Shown: piece by piece, positions 49,347 through 58,504 of the stretch
How positions within the stretch are numbered: the first letter of the stretch is position 1
Layout of the letters: each line of letters opens with the position of its first letter
Source of the DNA: Streptomyces venezuelae
Lineage (GTDB): Bacteria; Actinomycetota; Actinomycetes; Streptomycetales; Streptomycetaceae
Assembly: GCF_008642275.1 (NCBI RefSeq)
Contig: NZ_CP029189.1
Span: forward strand, 7,546,001-7,610,000
Length of the DNA stretch: 64,000 bases
Direction of reading: 5' to 3'
Notes under the pieces: generated by a model
Seen by the model: the letters and a program-made list of their open reading frames with translations, nothing else
Database searches by the model: none
Told to the model about the DNA's origin: nothing
Made by a program: the position numbers and the translations under genes

Positions 49347-52300
49347 CTAGTCGTGCGGGGTGCAGCAGCCGTCCCGCAGCATCTGGTCCAGGACGGCCGG
49401 CCAGTCGGCCGGGGCCGGGCCGTCCGGGCCGTCCGGGTCGGGCGGCTCGGGGGTCCGGGTGAAGGCGCGTTCCAGGACGGGGCGTTCGTGGAGCATTCCG
49501 CCACGCACGGTCGCCCGGACCCGGACCAGGTCGTCGAAGTCCGTGAACGGATCGCCGTCGACCAGGGTCAGGTCGGCGATCCGGCCGGGCTCGACCGTGC
49601 CCAGCCGGTCCGCGACGCCGAACATCCGCGCCGGGCTCACGGTCACCGTCGTCAGGGCTTCCGCGGGCGTCAGGCCGTACCGGTGCAGTGCCCGCAGGGC
49701 CAGGTGGAGATGGAGGCCCACCGGGGTGAGCGGCGCGTCGGTGCCCAGCGCGAGCCGCCCGCCGCCTTCGACGACGCGGCGGTAGACGCCCACCTCCCGC
49801 TCCAGTGCCGCGCTCTGCTCCGCGCTCGGCGGTCCCGCTGCCAGGGCCCGGACGGCCGCCACGTCCCACGGCGGCATCAGGGACGTCACCCGCGGATCGT
49901 CGGCGAGCGCCGGATCGGCGCCGATCAGCGGGAGGGCCGTGAAGGGGGTGGCGATCAGAGCGAACCCGCCGTGCGTGTAGACCTCCAGGGTGTCCTGGTA
50001 CGTGTGCCCCCGCGGGGTCGCGCCGTACCCGTACTCGGCACGCTCGGTCGCCACCAGGTGCGTGGTCAGGTCCTGACCGGACCTGATGCCCGGGGCGCAC
50101 AGATGGGATCCGGCCGGCACCCCGAGCCGCTCGTGCGCGAACCGGGCCGCCTCGGCCATCTGCTCGTAGGGCGACCGCACATACGTCTTGACGAAGTCCC
50201 AGTCCAGCGCCGCGGCCCGGGCCAGCGAGCGGGCGAACCCGGCTCTCGTGCGATGGGCGCGCCCCATGCTGTAGGCCACCCGCGACCCGTCGAGGAGCTC
50301 CCCGCCCGCCAGCAGGCGGGGTGCGGCGAGCAGCCCGGCCCGGATGTCCTCGCGCAGCCGGGCCTGTTCGTAGGCGGAGCCACCGAGCGAGACCGCGGTC
50401 GTGACCCCGTACGCGAGGTGCAGGGCACCCTGGCGCGCCCCGTACGTGTAGGGGTACGGATGGACGTGCGCGTCCCACAGGCCGGGCAGGACCGTGCCGC
50501 GCGAGCAGTCCACGGTACGGGTGGCGCGGCGGCCGGGCCGGTGCGGCTCGACCGCGGTGATCCGGCCGCCGGAGATCAGGACGTCGACGTCGGCGCGGGG
50601 CGCGGAGCCGGTGGCGTCCCACAGCAGTCCCGCGTGCACGACGGTGTCCACGGGTGCGGGGCGCCGGTAGTCCAGGGAGACGGGAACGGTCCGGGGCGGC
50701 CCGGCGGGTGCGCCGGTGGCGTCGAGCGTGAGCAGCCGCAGCCGGGCACAGGACTGGTAGAGCAGCGTACGGGAATCGGCGGACCACGAGGGGTGGTCGG
50801 CGGGCTCGTCGGACAGGCGGCGGGCGGGGCCGGCCGGGGCGCCGTCGGGGCCGACGGGAAGCAGCCAGAGGGCCGATTCGCCGACGCAGGCCAGGAAGCG
50901 GCCGTCGGGCGACCAGACCGGGCCGGAGGCGTAGCGGTCCGCGAGTGAGGTGTGCGGGGCGAGCGCGTGCAGGCGGGCGGCACCGGTGGCGGTGTCGACG
51001 ATCCGGATGAGGTTGTAGCCCTCGCGGAAGCGCCGGCTGAGCCGGTTGCGGTCGCAGAGGGCGAGATGGCGGCCGTCGGGCGACCAGCTGGGCGGGCCGG
51101 GCAGGCCGCCGCCGCCGAGGGCCGCGACCAGGGGCGTCTCGGTGCCGGTCGAGAGGTCGCGGACCAGGAGCCGCCCGGCGAGGTCGAGGGCGGCGAGCCT
51201 GCCGCCGTCCGGCGACAGCACCCCGTAGACGCGGCCGCCCGGGGCGAGGACGCGCTCACGGCCGCTGTCGAGGTCCCGCAGGCGCACGGTGTTCAGGCCG
51301 TCGCGGTCGTCCGTGTAGACCAGCGCGCGGCCGTCCGGGCTCCACACCGGGCCCTGGACGTACGCCGTGACCGGAGCCTGCACGATCCTGCGGGGCGGGC
51401 CGCCGGTCACGGGTGCGACCCACAGCGCGTTCAGTGCGGCGAAGGCGATCCTGCGGCCGTCGGGGGAGAGGGCCGGCAGGTGGATGCCCCGGACCGGAAG
51501 CTTCTGTTCGGCCTCCAGGACGTACTTCTTGATCCGGTAGCGGGGCCGGGGCACTTCGAGGGTGGCGTCGAGGAGGATCTCGCGGCCGTCGCCGTCGCCG
51601 TCCCGGTGCGGGCGGATCACCCGGAACCGGCCGTCGAGGGTGATCAGCAGCCGGTCGTCGCCGATCCAGCGCGGAGGAGCGGGCGCGAGGTCGCCGTCGA
51701 GGGGGACCGGACGGCCGTCGGCGAAGAGGGAGAGGTGCTCGGCCTTGCGGGGGCCGGGAGCCGCGGACAGCCAGGCGGTCCGTCCCGACGGGGAGAGAGC
51801 GGGCGCCAGCAGCCTGCCGTCGGTGACGGTGTGCTCGACCCGGACCGGGCTCCCGGCGCCTGGCACCGCGGCCACGGAGGCGAGGGTCCGGGCGGTCAGC
51901 GTCTCCCCGGCGGACGTGCCGCGTACGAACAGGACGCGCGAGCCGTCCGGCGACCACACCGGGTCGAAGTCCTCCCATTCCCCGTCCTGGCCGGGGCCGT
52001 CCTGCCCGGGCAGGCCCGTCAGCCGGCGCGGACGGCCGCCGGTCACGTCGACGGTCCAGATCCGGTACGGGCTCCCGGCCACCGGATCACCGTCGCGTTC
52101 GGAACAGAAGGCGAGGGCGCGCCCGTCGGGCGACCAGGCGGGCGCGCGGTGGTCGAACGGGCCGTCGGTGAGCGGGCGCAGGCCGGAGCCGTCCGCGTTC
52201 ATCACCCAGATGTGGAAGGCGCCGCCGCGGTAGGCGCTCATCGCCACCTGGCGGCCGTCGGGGGAGAACACCGGGCGGCCGGGTTCGAGGTCGGGCGGGG

Positions 52301-52550
52301 TCAGCGGCGTCGCGGGCGAACCGTCCGGGGGCAGCGACCAGAGCATGCCCTGGACCTCGGCGACGACCCGGTCCCCGGAGGCGGTGGCCGCTCCGTTGGT
52401 CGCCCGGGTGAAACGCAGCCTGACCAGGTCCCCGGCTGCGCCGCCGCCCGGAGCGGCCGCCGCCGCGGACACGTGGCCGAGCAGTGCCGTCAGGGCACCC
52501 GCCGAAGCCGCCTGCAGTACGGTCCTTCGCGCAACTCGCAACCCGACCAC
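49347..52550 (-). CDS. Tat-exported amidohydrolase with TolB-like beta-propeller
   Basis: A 1067-residue protein. The N-terminus has a twin-arginine signal (ARRTVLQAASAGALTALLG). A long region of PD40/TolB-like propeller repeats follows (about residues 45-660), each with a recurring WSPDGR core. The C-terminal 400 residues are an amidohydrolase of the imidazolonepropionase/prolidase-like branch. Its metal ligands are visible in DAHVHPY, DFVKTYVRSP (carboxylated Lys), the later histidines (SHLCAPG) and GTDAPLTP. The same fusion occurs in a family of secreted peptidase-like hydrolases. The GTG start at 52550 is chosen from the signal position and its ribosome site is weak. The gene is divergent from the phosphotransferase gene. 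Confidence 0.85.
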   Translation of the reverse strand: MVGLRVARRTVLQAASAGALTALLGHVSAAAAAPGGGAAGDLVRLRFTRATNGAATASGDRVVAEVQGMLWSLPPDGSPATPLTPPDLEPGRPVFSPDGRQVAMSAYRGGAFHIWVMNADGSGLRPLTDGPFDHRAPAWSPDGRALAFCSERDGDPVAGSPYRIWTVDVTGGRPRRLTGLPGQDGPGQDGEWEDFDPVWSPDGSRVLFVRGTSAGETLTARTLASVAAVPGAGSPVRVEHTVTDGRLLAPALSPSGRTAWLSAAPGPRKAEHLSLFADGRPVPLDGDLAPAPPRWIGDDRLLITLDGRFRVIRPHRDGDGDGREILLDATLEVPRPRYRIKKYVLEAEQKLPVRGIHLPALSPDGRRIAFAALNALWVAPVTGGPPRRIVQAPVTAYVQGPVWSPDGRALVYTDDRDGLNTVRLRDLDSGRERVLAPGGRVYGVLSPDGGRLAALDLAGRLLVRDLSTGTETPLVAALGGGGLPGPPSWSPDGRHLALCDRNRLSRRFREGYNLIRIVDTATGAARLHALAPHTSLADRYASGPVWSPDGRFLACVGESALWLLPVGPDGAPAGPARRLSDEPADHPSWSADSRTLLYQSCARLRLLTLDATGAPAGPPRTVPVSLDYRRPAPVDTVVHAGLLWDATGSAPRADVDVLISGGRITAVEPHRPGRRATRTVDCSRGTVLPGLWDAHVHPYPYTYGARQGALHLAYGVTTAVSLGGSAYEQARLREDIRAGLLAAPRLLAGGELLDGSRVAYSMGRAHRTRAGFARSLARAAALDWDFVKTYVRSPYEQMAEAARFAHERLGVPAGSHLCAPGIRSGQDLTTHLVATERAEYGYGATPRGHTYQDTLEVYTHGGFALIATPFTALPLIGADPALADDPRVTSLMPPWDVAAVRALAAGPPSAEQSAALEREVGVYRRVVEGGGRLALGTDAPLTPVGLHLHLALRALHRYGLTPAEALTTVTVSPARMFGVADRLGTVEPGRIADLTLVDGDPFTDFDDLVRVRATVRGGMLHERPVLERAFTRTPEPPDPDGPDGPAPADWPAVLDQMLRDGCCTPHD

Positions 52551-52714
52551 TCGCCCCGTCCGTCGATGACCGCCCCGGATGCCTGCCCCGGATGCCTGTC
52601 CGGATGTCCCGTCAGCGACACGAACGATCACGACCCCGGTCGGGCAACGGTGGAGCGCCAGCGCGGTGGAAAAGGGTTTGACTCCGTCGGCGGCCGGCGA
52701 TCGGATGGTGTTCC

Positions 52715-53620
52715 ATGGCCACCGCACAGATGCATCCCGGCGCGCACCCCGTCGACGAGGACCTCGTACGCCGGCTGATCGCCGATCAGTTCCCCCGGTG
52801 GGCCGGGCTGAGCGTGGAGCGGCTGCCGTCGGGCGGAACGGTCAACGTGCTGTACCGGCTGGGCGACGGCATGGTGGTGCGGCTGCCGATGCTGGCGGGC
52901 GGAGCCGAGGACGTGGCGACGGAACGGGAGTGGCTGCCCCGCCTCGCGCGCCGGCTGCCCACGCCCGTCCCCGAACTCCTCGGGGCCGGGGTGCCCGCGC
53001 AGGGCTATCCGTGGTCGTGGTCGGTGTACCGGTGGCTGGACGGGGAGGACCCCGAGGCCGGGGCGCTGGAGGAGCCCGTGGCGCTGGCCCGTGACCTGGC
53101 CGGGTTCGTGGCGGCGATGCGGAGCGTCACCCTGACGGGTGCGCCGAAGGCCTACCGCGGGGGGCCGCTCGCCGCGCTCGACGCGCCGACCCGGGCGGCG
53201 ATCGGGCAGCTGCGGGAGATTCCCGAGGAGGGCGTGGACTGCGATGCCGTGGCCGCCGTATGGGAGGACGCCCTGCGGGCCCCGGTCGGGGACGGGCCGC
53301 CGGTGTGGCTGCACGCCGACCTGATGCCGGGCAACCTGCTGGTGGACGGGGGCAGGCTGAGCGCGGTCATCGACTTCGGGTGCATGGGCGTGGGGGATCC
53401 CTCCTGCGACCTGTTCCCGGCGTGGAACCTGCTGACGCCCGCTGCCCGGACGGTCTTCCGCGAAGAGCTCGGCGTGGACGACGCGGCCTGGCGCCGCGGC
53501 CGGGGACGGACGCTTTCGCAGGCGCTGATCGCGCTGCCCTACTACCGCATGACGAACCGGGCGATGGCCGCCAACGCCCGGCACGTGATCCGGGAGGTGC
53601 TGGCAGAGCACCGGGGTTGA
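52715..53620 (+). CDS. Aminoglycoside phosphotransferase (APH)-family kinase
   Basis: A 301-residue APH/choline-kinase-fold protein that transfers phosphate from ATP to a small molecule or protein. The catalytic loop is LHADLMPGNLLV (HxDxxxxN) and the metal-binding motif is IDFGCMG. The N-lobe has VNVLYRLGDGMVVRLP and a PWSWSVYRWLDGED hinge. Many Streptomyces paralogues are not resistance enzymes, and the substrate cannot be told. A run of short GTCCG-type direct repeats follows the stop. The 286-base gap to the P450 gene holds no other gene that I can support. Confidence 0.88.
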   Translation: MATAQMHPGAHPVDEDLVRRLIADQFPRWAGLSVERLPSGGTVNVLYRLGDGMVVRLPMLAGGAEDVATEREWLPRLARRLPTPVPELLGAGVPAQGYPWSWSVYRWLDGEDPEAGALEEPVALARDLAGFVAAMRSVTLTGAPKAYRGGPLAALDAPTRAAIGQLREIPEEGVDCDAVAAVWEDALRAPVGDGPPVWLHADLMPGNLLVDGGRLSAVIDFGCMGVGDPSCDLFPAWNLLTPAARTVFREELGVDDAAWRRGRGRTLSQALIALPYYRMTNRAMAANARHVIREVLAEHRG

Positions 53621-53906
53621 GTTCCGTCCGGGCCGTCCGTGCCGGGCGGGCCGTCCGTGCCGTCCGGGTGTCGCGGGGGGAGCGATCAGTACGCGCCCAC
53701 GCGACGTTCTCCCGGAGCCGGTCGTGCTGCAACTGGCTGCTGCTTGCGGGGGAGCGCGACCTGAAAGGCCCCTTCGGCCGGTGGCCGGGTGCGCCGGGCT
53801 AGCGGACCCTACGGCGCCCACGCCCGGGCAGGGCGATGCCCCCGGCCGGATTCCCCCCGGCCGGAGGCGTCGTCGGGCGGGCGCGTCGTCCCGCGCGCCC
53901 ACGCGA

Positions 53907-55091
53907 TCACCAGAGCACGGGCAGGCGCTCCGGGATGCGCTTCATGAAGCGGGTACGCCACACGAGCTGGTCGACCGGCACGGCGAGAGCGAGGTCGGGC
54001 ATCTTCTCCAGGAGCACCTCGATCGCGATCTCGGTGTGCCGCTTGCCGAGCGCGGTGGCCGGGCAGTAGTGCTGTCCGCCGCCGAAGGAGAGGTGCGTGC
54101 CGGCGTTCTCCCGGTCGATGTCCGCGACGTGCGGGTCGGGGTACACGGCCGGGTCGGTGTTGGCCGCCTCGACGAGGACGAGCATCAGCTCGCCCTTCTT
54201 CACCTCGACGTCGCCGAGGGTGACGTCCTCCAGCGCGAGCCGGGGCAGGCCGTCGGCGATCGACAGGTTGATGCGCAGGAGTTCGTCCACCGCGGCCGGG
54301 ATCTTCTCCGGCTCCTTGCGCAGCTGGTCCCACATCCCGGGGTTCTGGAGCAGGGAGAAGATCGCCATGGTCAGGAAGCCCATGGTGGAGATGACCCCCG
54401 CGCCGAACAGCGTGACGCCCACGGTGGCGAGCATCTCGTCCGTCAGGTGGTCGTAGTCGGGGTCGTCGCGCAGGGCGGCGAGCTCGGCGATCAGACCCGT
54501 GGTGGTGGGGTCGTCGAGGCGCTCCACCATGTAGGCGATGTCGCGGTCCCAGTTGAGCTTGGCACCGGTGACCGGGCAGGCCGAGTTCATGAACGCGATG
54601 TCGAGGCTGGCCGCCAGTCGCGGCGCGTCGGACTCGGGGATGCCGAGGATGCGGCAGTGCAGGTTCTCTGCGTACGGATTGGTGAACTGGCCGCGCAGGT
54701 CGACCGGCGCCCCGTGGCCCAGGAGGCCGTCGACCAGGCTGGTGGCCTGGGCGCGCATCCAGTCGGTGAGGCCGTCGGTCTTGGGGTTGATGGCCTTGAG
54801 GACGGCCTTGCGCAGTCCCGCGCCGGTGATGTTGCCCATGTTGTTGACGACCTCGGGCGGGATCGTCAGCGCGTACTGGCGGGGCACACCGGGAGCCGAG
54901 GTGTCCTTCAGGCTGAACCGGGGATCCTCAAGGACCTGCTTGGCCAGTGGATAGGAGGAGACGAGCCAGGCCTCGTCCCCGGCTATCGTGCGGACCCGCT
55001 TCACGGGTTCGGCGCGCAGCTCCTCGATCTCGGGCGGGAGCTGGTCGCCGCGTGCGGAGAAGGGGAAGTCGAGCAGGGTGTCAGTGGACAT
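53907..55091 (-). CDS. Cytochrome P450 resembling mycobacterial CYP121 (cyclodipeptide-tailoring)
   Basis: A 394-residue P450 that matches M. tuberculosis CYP121 along its whole length, as remembered: [48 protein letters not shown] and an identical [10 protein letters not shown] end. The haem-thiolate loop is [10 protein letters not shown] (Cys near residue 342). CYP121 joins the two tyrosine rings of cyclo(Tyr-Tyr) to give mycocyclosin. Here several substrate-contact positions differ: Met62 is Leu, Val78 is Ile, Phe280 is Ile, Gln385 is Met and Arg386 is Lys (CYP121 numbering). Its start lies inside the end of the cyclodipeptide synthase gene (11-base overlap), so the two act in sequence. 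Confidence 0.9.
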   Translation of the reverse strand: MSTDTLLDFPFSARGDQLPPEIEELRAEPVKRVRTIAGDEAWLVSSYPLAKQVLEDPRFSLKDTSAPGVPRQYALTIPPEVVNNMGNITGAGLRKAVLKAINPKTDGLTDWMRAQATSLVDGLLGHGAPVDLRGQFTNPYAENLHCRILGIPESDAPRLAASLDIAFMNSACPVTGAKLNWDRDIAYMVERLDDPTTTGLIAELAALRDDPDYDHLTDEMLATVGVTLFGAGVISTMGFLTMAIFSLLQNPGMWDQLRKEPEKIPAAVDELLRINLSIADGLPRLALEDVTLGDVEVKKGELMLVLVEAANTDPAVYPDPHVADIDRENAGTHLSFGGGQHYCPATALGKRHTEIAIEVLLEKMPDLALAVPVDQLVWRTRFMKRIPERLPVLW

Positions 55092-55788
55092 CGGGAGCTC
55101 CTTCGGCGGGGGTGATGATGGCGTGGCCCTGGTTGCGCGAGGCGCGCAGACCCGAGCCGCGTGAGTAGAGCAGTTCCGCCATGGGCAGGAGCTGGTGGTA
55201 GCAGTTGAGGGAGGACGGCACGCCGAGGATGGCGGGCGTGTCGAGGAAGAGCGGCATTTCCGCGCACACGTACTCCAGGCACACGTCGCGCTGCCGCGTG
55301 GTGGCGGCCTTCCCGTTCAGGACCTTCGACGAGAGGAACGCGTCGACCAGCTTGTTGCTGGTCCTGCGGAACTCCGGGTCGGTGTCCAGCAGGGTGGTCA
55401 GGTGGCTGTGGAGCGCCCGGTAGGCGGGGATGTCGGTGAGGGACGACATCGGGCGGGCGCGGAGGCGTTCGCCGGTGGGGTCGGCCTCCGCGGCGGCGTT
55501 GTTCACCTTGGCGCGGACGCCGCGCAGGTTCTTCACCGCCTTGCGGCGCGCCTCGTCCTCGCCGTAGCCGAGTGCCTCGTACATCTCGGCCACGTGCATG
55601 TCGGTGTAGATGAGGTCGACCTGCTCGAAGTTGCGCAGGCCCCAGTGGGCGAGATCGTTGACACGTTGGGCCGAGAAGTAACTGTTCCCCGGGGAAATGC
55701 CGATGACGGCGTGATCACCTTCGGTGCTGATCACCTGGCAATGCGGGGTGTACGGCCGGACTGTGAAGACTTCGGTCGCTGTCGTCAA
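55081..55788 (-). CDS. Cyclodipeptide synthase, close to mycobacterial cyclo(Tyr-Tyr) synthase Rv2275
   Basis: A 235-residue cyclodipeptide synthase, which makes a diketopiperazine from two aminoacyl-tRNAs. The nucleophile Ser32 is in GISPGNSYF, the Tyr and Glu that hold the aminoacyl group are in [10 protein letters not shown], and CYHQ supplies the Tyr-His of the NYH subfamily. Long stretches match Rv2275 from memory ([49 protein letters not shown]), so tyrosyl-tRNA is the expected substrate. The TTG start at 55788 is chosen from family alignment; AAAGGAA lies 11 bases upstream. It is shorter at the N-terminus than Rv2275. The downstream P450 gene overlaps it. Confidence 0.92.
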   Translation of the reverse strand: MTTATEVFTVRPYTPHCQVISTEGDHAVIGISPGNSYFSAQRVNDLAHWGLRNFEQVDLIYTDMHVAEMYEALGYGEDEARRKAVKNLRGVRAKVNNAAAEADPTGERLRARPMSSLTDIPAYRALHSHLTTLLDTDPEFRRTSNKLVDAFLSSKVLNGKAATTRQRDVCLEYVCAEMPLFLDTPAILGVPSSLNCYHQLLPMAELLYSRGSGLRASRNQGHAIITPAEGAPDVH

Positions 55789-56026
55789 CAGGGGTCGGTT
55801 CCTTTGCGCCGCTAGTCCCGTGGGGCCCTGTGCCCCGGGTGTGGCGGCGACGTGAAGGAAAGCTACCCGAACTGTGAGCGACGTTCCATGTCTTCTGGGT
55901 AGTAACTCATCTGGCGGACAACACCGTTGACCCGGGCATCCTTTCGGGGACGGCCGATCCGTCTCCGGCGGCAGCCTGTTGACCATGTTTCACCCCCCGT
56001 TCCCGGAACGGCCACCGGCGTGAAAT

Positions 56027-56040
56027 CGGTCGGCCGACCG
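56027..56040. promoter_or_regulatory. 14-bp palindrome upstream of the cyclodipeptide operon
   Basis: CGGTCGGCCGACCG is a perfect palindrome about 240 bases upstream of the synthase start, inside the 336-base gap 55789-56124. The rest of the gap contains an AT-richer segment (about 55863-55925), probably promoter and leader, and no gene that I can fully support. It could be an operator; chance is not excluded at this GC content. Confidence 0.3.
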
Positions 56041-56124
56041 GAATTCCCCCGGCTGATTCCGGCCGGGAAACGACGCTGATGGCCCGTCAATAGCCTTTCG
56101 GCCCGTGAGGAAAGGGCCGCGCGG

Positions 56125-57093
56125 TCAGAAGTCGAGTACGGCGAGCACGGGAGCGTGGTCGGAGGGGCTGTCGTGCGGTGCGGCCGGGTGCGCGCCGTCC
56201 ACCGTCGGCAGCTGCTCCGGGCCGGTGAAGACCCGCTCCAGACGGGGCAGCAGGGCCTGGCTGACCAGGATGTGGTCGATGAGCTCCGGCTGGCCCTCGA
56301 AGACGCGGGAGAAGCCGCCCTGTTCCAGGATGCGCGGGGCGAGGTTCCAGAGCCGCCGCGGGTCTGCGAGGTCGGGGTCCTGGAAGCCGCCGGTACCGAT
56401 CTGCGAGCCCGGTGGACCGTACAGGATCTGCGTGGTGGCCGCCTTGAACTCGTCGTTGAGGTCACCCATCACGATCACCGGGTGCGAGCGGCCGTCGCCC
56501 TGCAGGAGCTGGTCGGCGACGAAGCGCATGGTGACGGCTTCGGCCGCGCGGCGGTACAGGGCGTACGCGGCGTAGCGCGCACGCAGGTGCTCGTCGTCCG
56601 TGCTGTGACGGTTGCCGGGGAAGGTCAGGAGCTTCGACTTGAGGTGGCAGACGGCCACACCGACGGTGTGGCCGGGCGCGGGACTCCAGCGTACGGCCAG
56701 GCCGCCGCGGCCCATCCTCTTGATCATGGTCCCGTCGTCCTCGACCCGGACGGGCGGGAGATGGTCCGGGAAGGCCGTGCGGTCCTCGACGACGACGAGC
56801 GGCCGACGGCTGAGGAAGCCCGTCCGGATGCCGCGGCGGTCCGGGTGCGTCGACAGGGCGATGTGCCACGCGCCGTCGAGCCGGTCGGCCAGATCGGTCA
56901 GCGCCTCGTGGCTGCCCACTTCCTGGACGCCGAGGAGATCGGGCGAGAGGCGGTCGATGGTGGCCGCGAGACCCGCCAGTTTCGCCTGGTAGGCGGCGTC
57001 GTCACGGGCGGCGCAGCGGTTCGAGGGCGGGGCGCCCGGCGGCAGGGGGCGGCAGAGGTTCTCCAGGTTCCACGTACCGATGACCACGCTCAC
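56125..57093 (-). CDS. Endonuclease/exonuclease/phosphatase-family enzyme
   Basis: A 322-residue protein of the EEP (DNase I-like) superfamily. The ordered motifs are intact: TWNLEN near the N-terminus, LLGVQEVGS (metal Glu), VCHLKSKLL, VMGDLNDEF (Asp/Asn), LIDHILVS and a C-terminal SDHAPVLAVLDF (catalytic Asp-His). It cleaves phosphodiester or phosphomonoester bonds, but nucleic acid, phospholipid and inositol phosphates are all possible substrates. No signal peptide is seen. The GTG at 57093 follows GGAG by five bases. Confidence 0.88.
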   Translation of the reverse strand: MSVVIGTWNLENLCRPLPPGAPPSNRCAARDDAAYQAKLAGLAATIDRLSPDLLGVQEVGSHEALTDLADRLDGAWHIALSTHPDRRGIRTGFLSRRPLVVVEDRTAFPDHLPPVRVEDDGTMIKRMGRGGLAVRWSPAPGHTVGVAVCHLKSKLLTFPGNRHSTDDEHLRARYAAYALYRRAAEAVTMRFVADQLLQGDGRSHPVIVMGDLNDEFKAATTQILYGPPGSQIGTGGFQDPDLADPRRLWNLAPRILEQGGFSRVFEGQPELIDHILVSQALLPRLERVFTGPEQLPTVDGAHPAAPHDSPSDHAPVLAVLDF

Positions 57094-57159
57094 GGCTGCT
57101 CCTGTTCACAGGCCCTCGCCGGGTCCCCAGTCCCCCCGTCAGCCCTCGGCCGCCCGCCG

Positions 57160-58407
57160 TCAGCCGGGCTTGGGCACCACCGGCTTGTGGCCGGGATACA
57201 CGTGATCAGGGGTGACGATGCTGGTGACCGCCTGACCGAAGAGCGTGCTGGGTTCCTGGCCCTCGTACTGGCTGTCGGTGTTGAGGAGGATGACCATCGT
57301 CGCCTGCGCCGACGGCAGGTACACGGGCAGGACCTCGTATCCGGGGATCGAGCCGTTGTGGCCGATCCAGCCCTGGACGTCGAAGATGCCCAGCCCGTAG
57401 CCGGCACCCGGTATGTCCATCGGGGTGGTCTTCAGCCGTTCGGCCTGGGTCGCGGGCTTCAGCAGCGTGCCGGTGGCCAGGGTACGGGCCCAGCTGCGCA
57501 GGTCCTGGAGGTCGGAGGCCATCTCTCCCGCGGCCCAGGCCCAGGAGGGGTTCCAGCGGGTCGCGTCCTCGGTCCGGCCCGAGGCGGTCTGGTCGGTGTA
57601 GCCGTGCGCGTAGGGCACCGGCAGGGCCGGGCTCGTGGGGAAGACCGTGCTGCGCAGTCCGGCCGGTCCCAGGACGTCCTGGGTGATGACCTCGTGGAGC
57701 GGCCGGCCGGTGACCTTCTCCACCACCAGGCCGAGCAGGATCAGATTGGTGTTGCTGTAGTCGAACTCCGCGCCCGGCTCGAACTGCACGGGGTGCTTGA
57801 AGGAGTAGTCGAGCAACTGCCGTGGTGCGACGTACCGTTCCGGATCGGCTTCGAGGTTCTTGATGAAGTCCGCGTCCAGGCTGTAGTTGAAGAGCCCGCT
57901 GCGCATGCCCGCCAGTTGCCGCAGGGTGATCCGGTCACCGTTCGGAACTCCGGTGACGTAGGCGCCGATGTGGTCGTCCAGGCCCACCTTGCCCTGGTCG
58001 ACGAGCTGGAGGAGCGCGGTGACGGTGAACGTCTTGGTCTCGCTGCCGATGCGTACGTGCAGGTCGGGGGTCATGGGCGCGCCGCTCGCCTTGTCCGCCA
58101 CACCGAAGGACCGTACGTAGCTCCCCTTGCCGGGGGCCCACAGCCCGACCGTCACGCCCGGTACCCGCGCCTCGCGCATGACCTGGCGCACGGCCGCGTC
58201 CAGTTGCGCGGCGACGGCCGGTGTGAGCGGCGTGAATCCGGTATCGGTTTCCGGCGAAGGCGTCGAGGAGGGGGAGGGGGTGGCGGTGGCGGTGGCCGCG
58301 GGGGCGGAGAACGCGGACGCGGAGCCCACGGCGGCCGGGGCCATGAGCACTCCTGTCGCGGCGGCGGCCGCACAGGCCCGGCGTAGCCGGAGGTGGGCTG
58401 GCTTCAC
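57160..58407 (-). CDS. Secreted serine hydrolase (beta-lactamase class C/D-alanyl-D-alanine carboxypeptidase family)
   Basis: A 415-residue exported enzyme. A signal peptide (AAAAATGVLMAPAAVGSASA) and a Thr/Ser/Pro linker precede the catalytic domain. All motifs are intact: SETK (Ser122, Lys125), YSNTN (YxN) and GHNG (HxG, equivalent to KTG). Such enzymes act outside the cell on D-amino-acid peptides, esters or beta-lactams; the sequence resembles the R61-type DD-peptidase group. It is a useful intact reference for the degenerate relative at 26071-27300. The start has GGAG-type purines upstream. Confidence 0.9.
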   Translation of the reverse strand: MKPAHLRLRRACAAAAATGVLMAPAAVGSASAFSAPAATATATPSPSSTPSPETDTGFTPLTPAVAAQLDAAVRQVMREARVPGVTVGLWAPGKGSYVRSFGVADKASGAPMTPDLHVRIGSETKTFTVTALLQLVDQGKVGLDDHIGAYVTGVPNGDRITLRQLAGMRSGLFNYSLDADFIKNLEADPERYVAPRQLLDYSFKHPVQFEPGAEFDYSNTNLILLGLVVEKVTGRPLHEVITQDVLGPAGLRSTVFPTSPALPVPYAHGYTDQTASGRTEDATRWNPSWAWAAGEMASDLQDLRSWARTLATGTLLKPATQAERLKTTPMDIPGAGYGLGIFDVQGWIGHNGSIPGYEVLPVYLPSAQATMVILLNTDSQYEGQEPSTLFGQAVTSIVTPDHVYPGHKPVVPKPG

Positions 58408-58504
58408 GGCATGGTCTCCTGCCGTCCGAGGACCCGGGCAACACCATCAGCCTAGGTCCGCCCGCCTCCGGTCGCGAGGTGAGCCGTCAGCGGGACGAGG
58501 TGCC

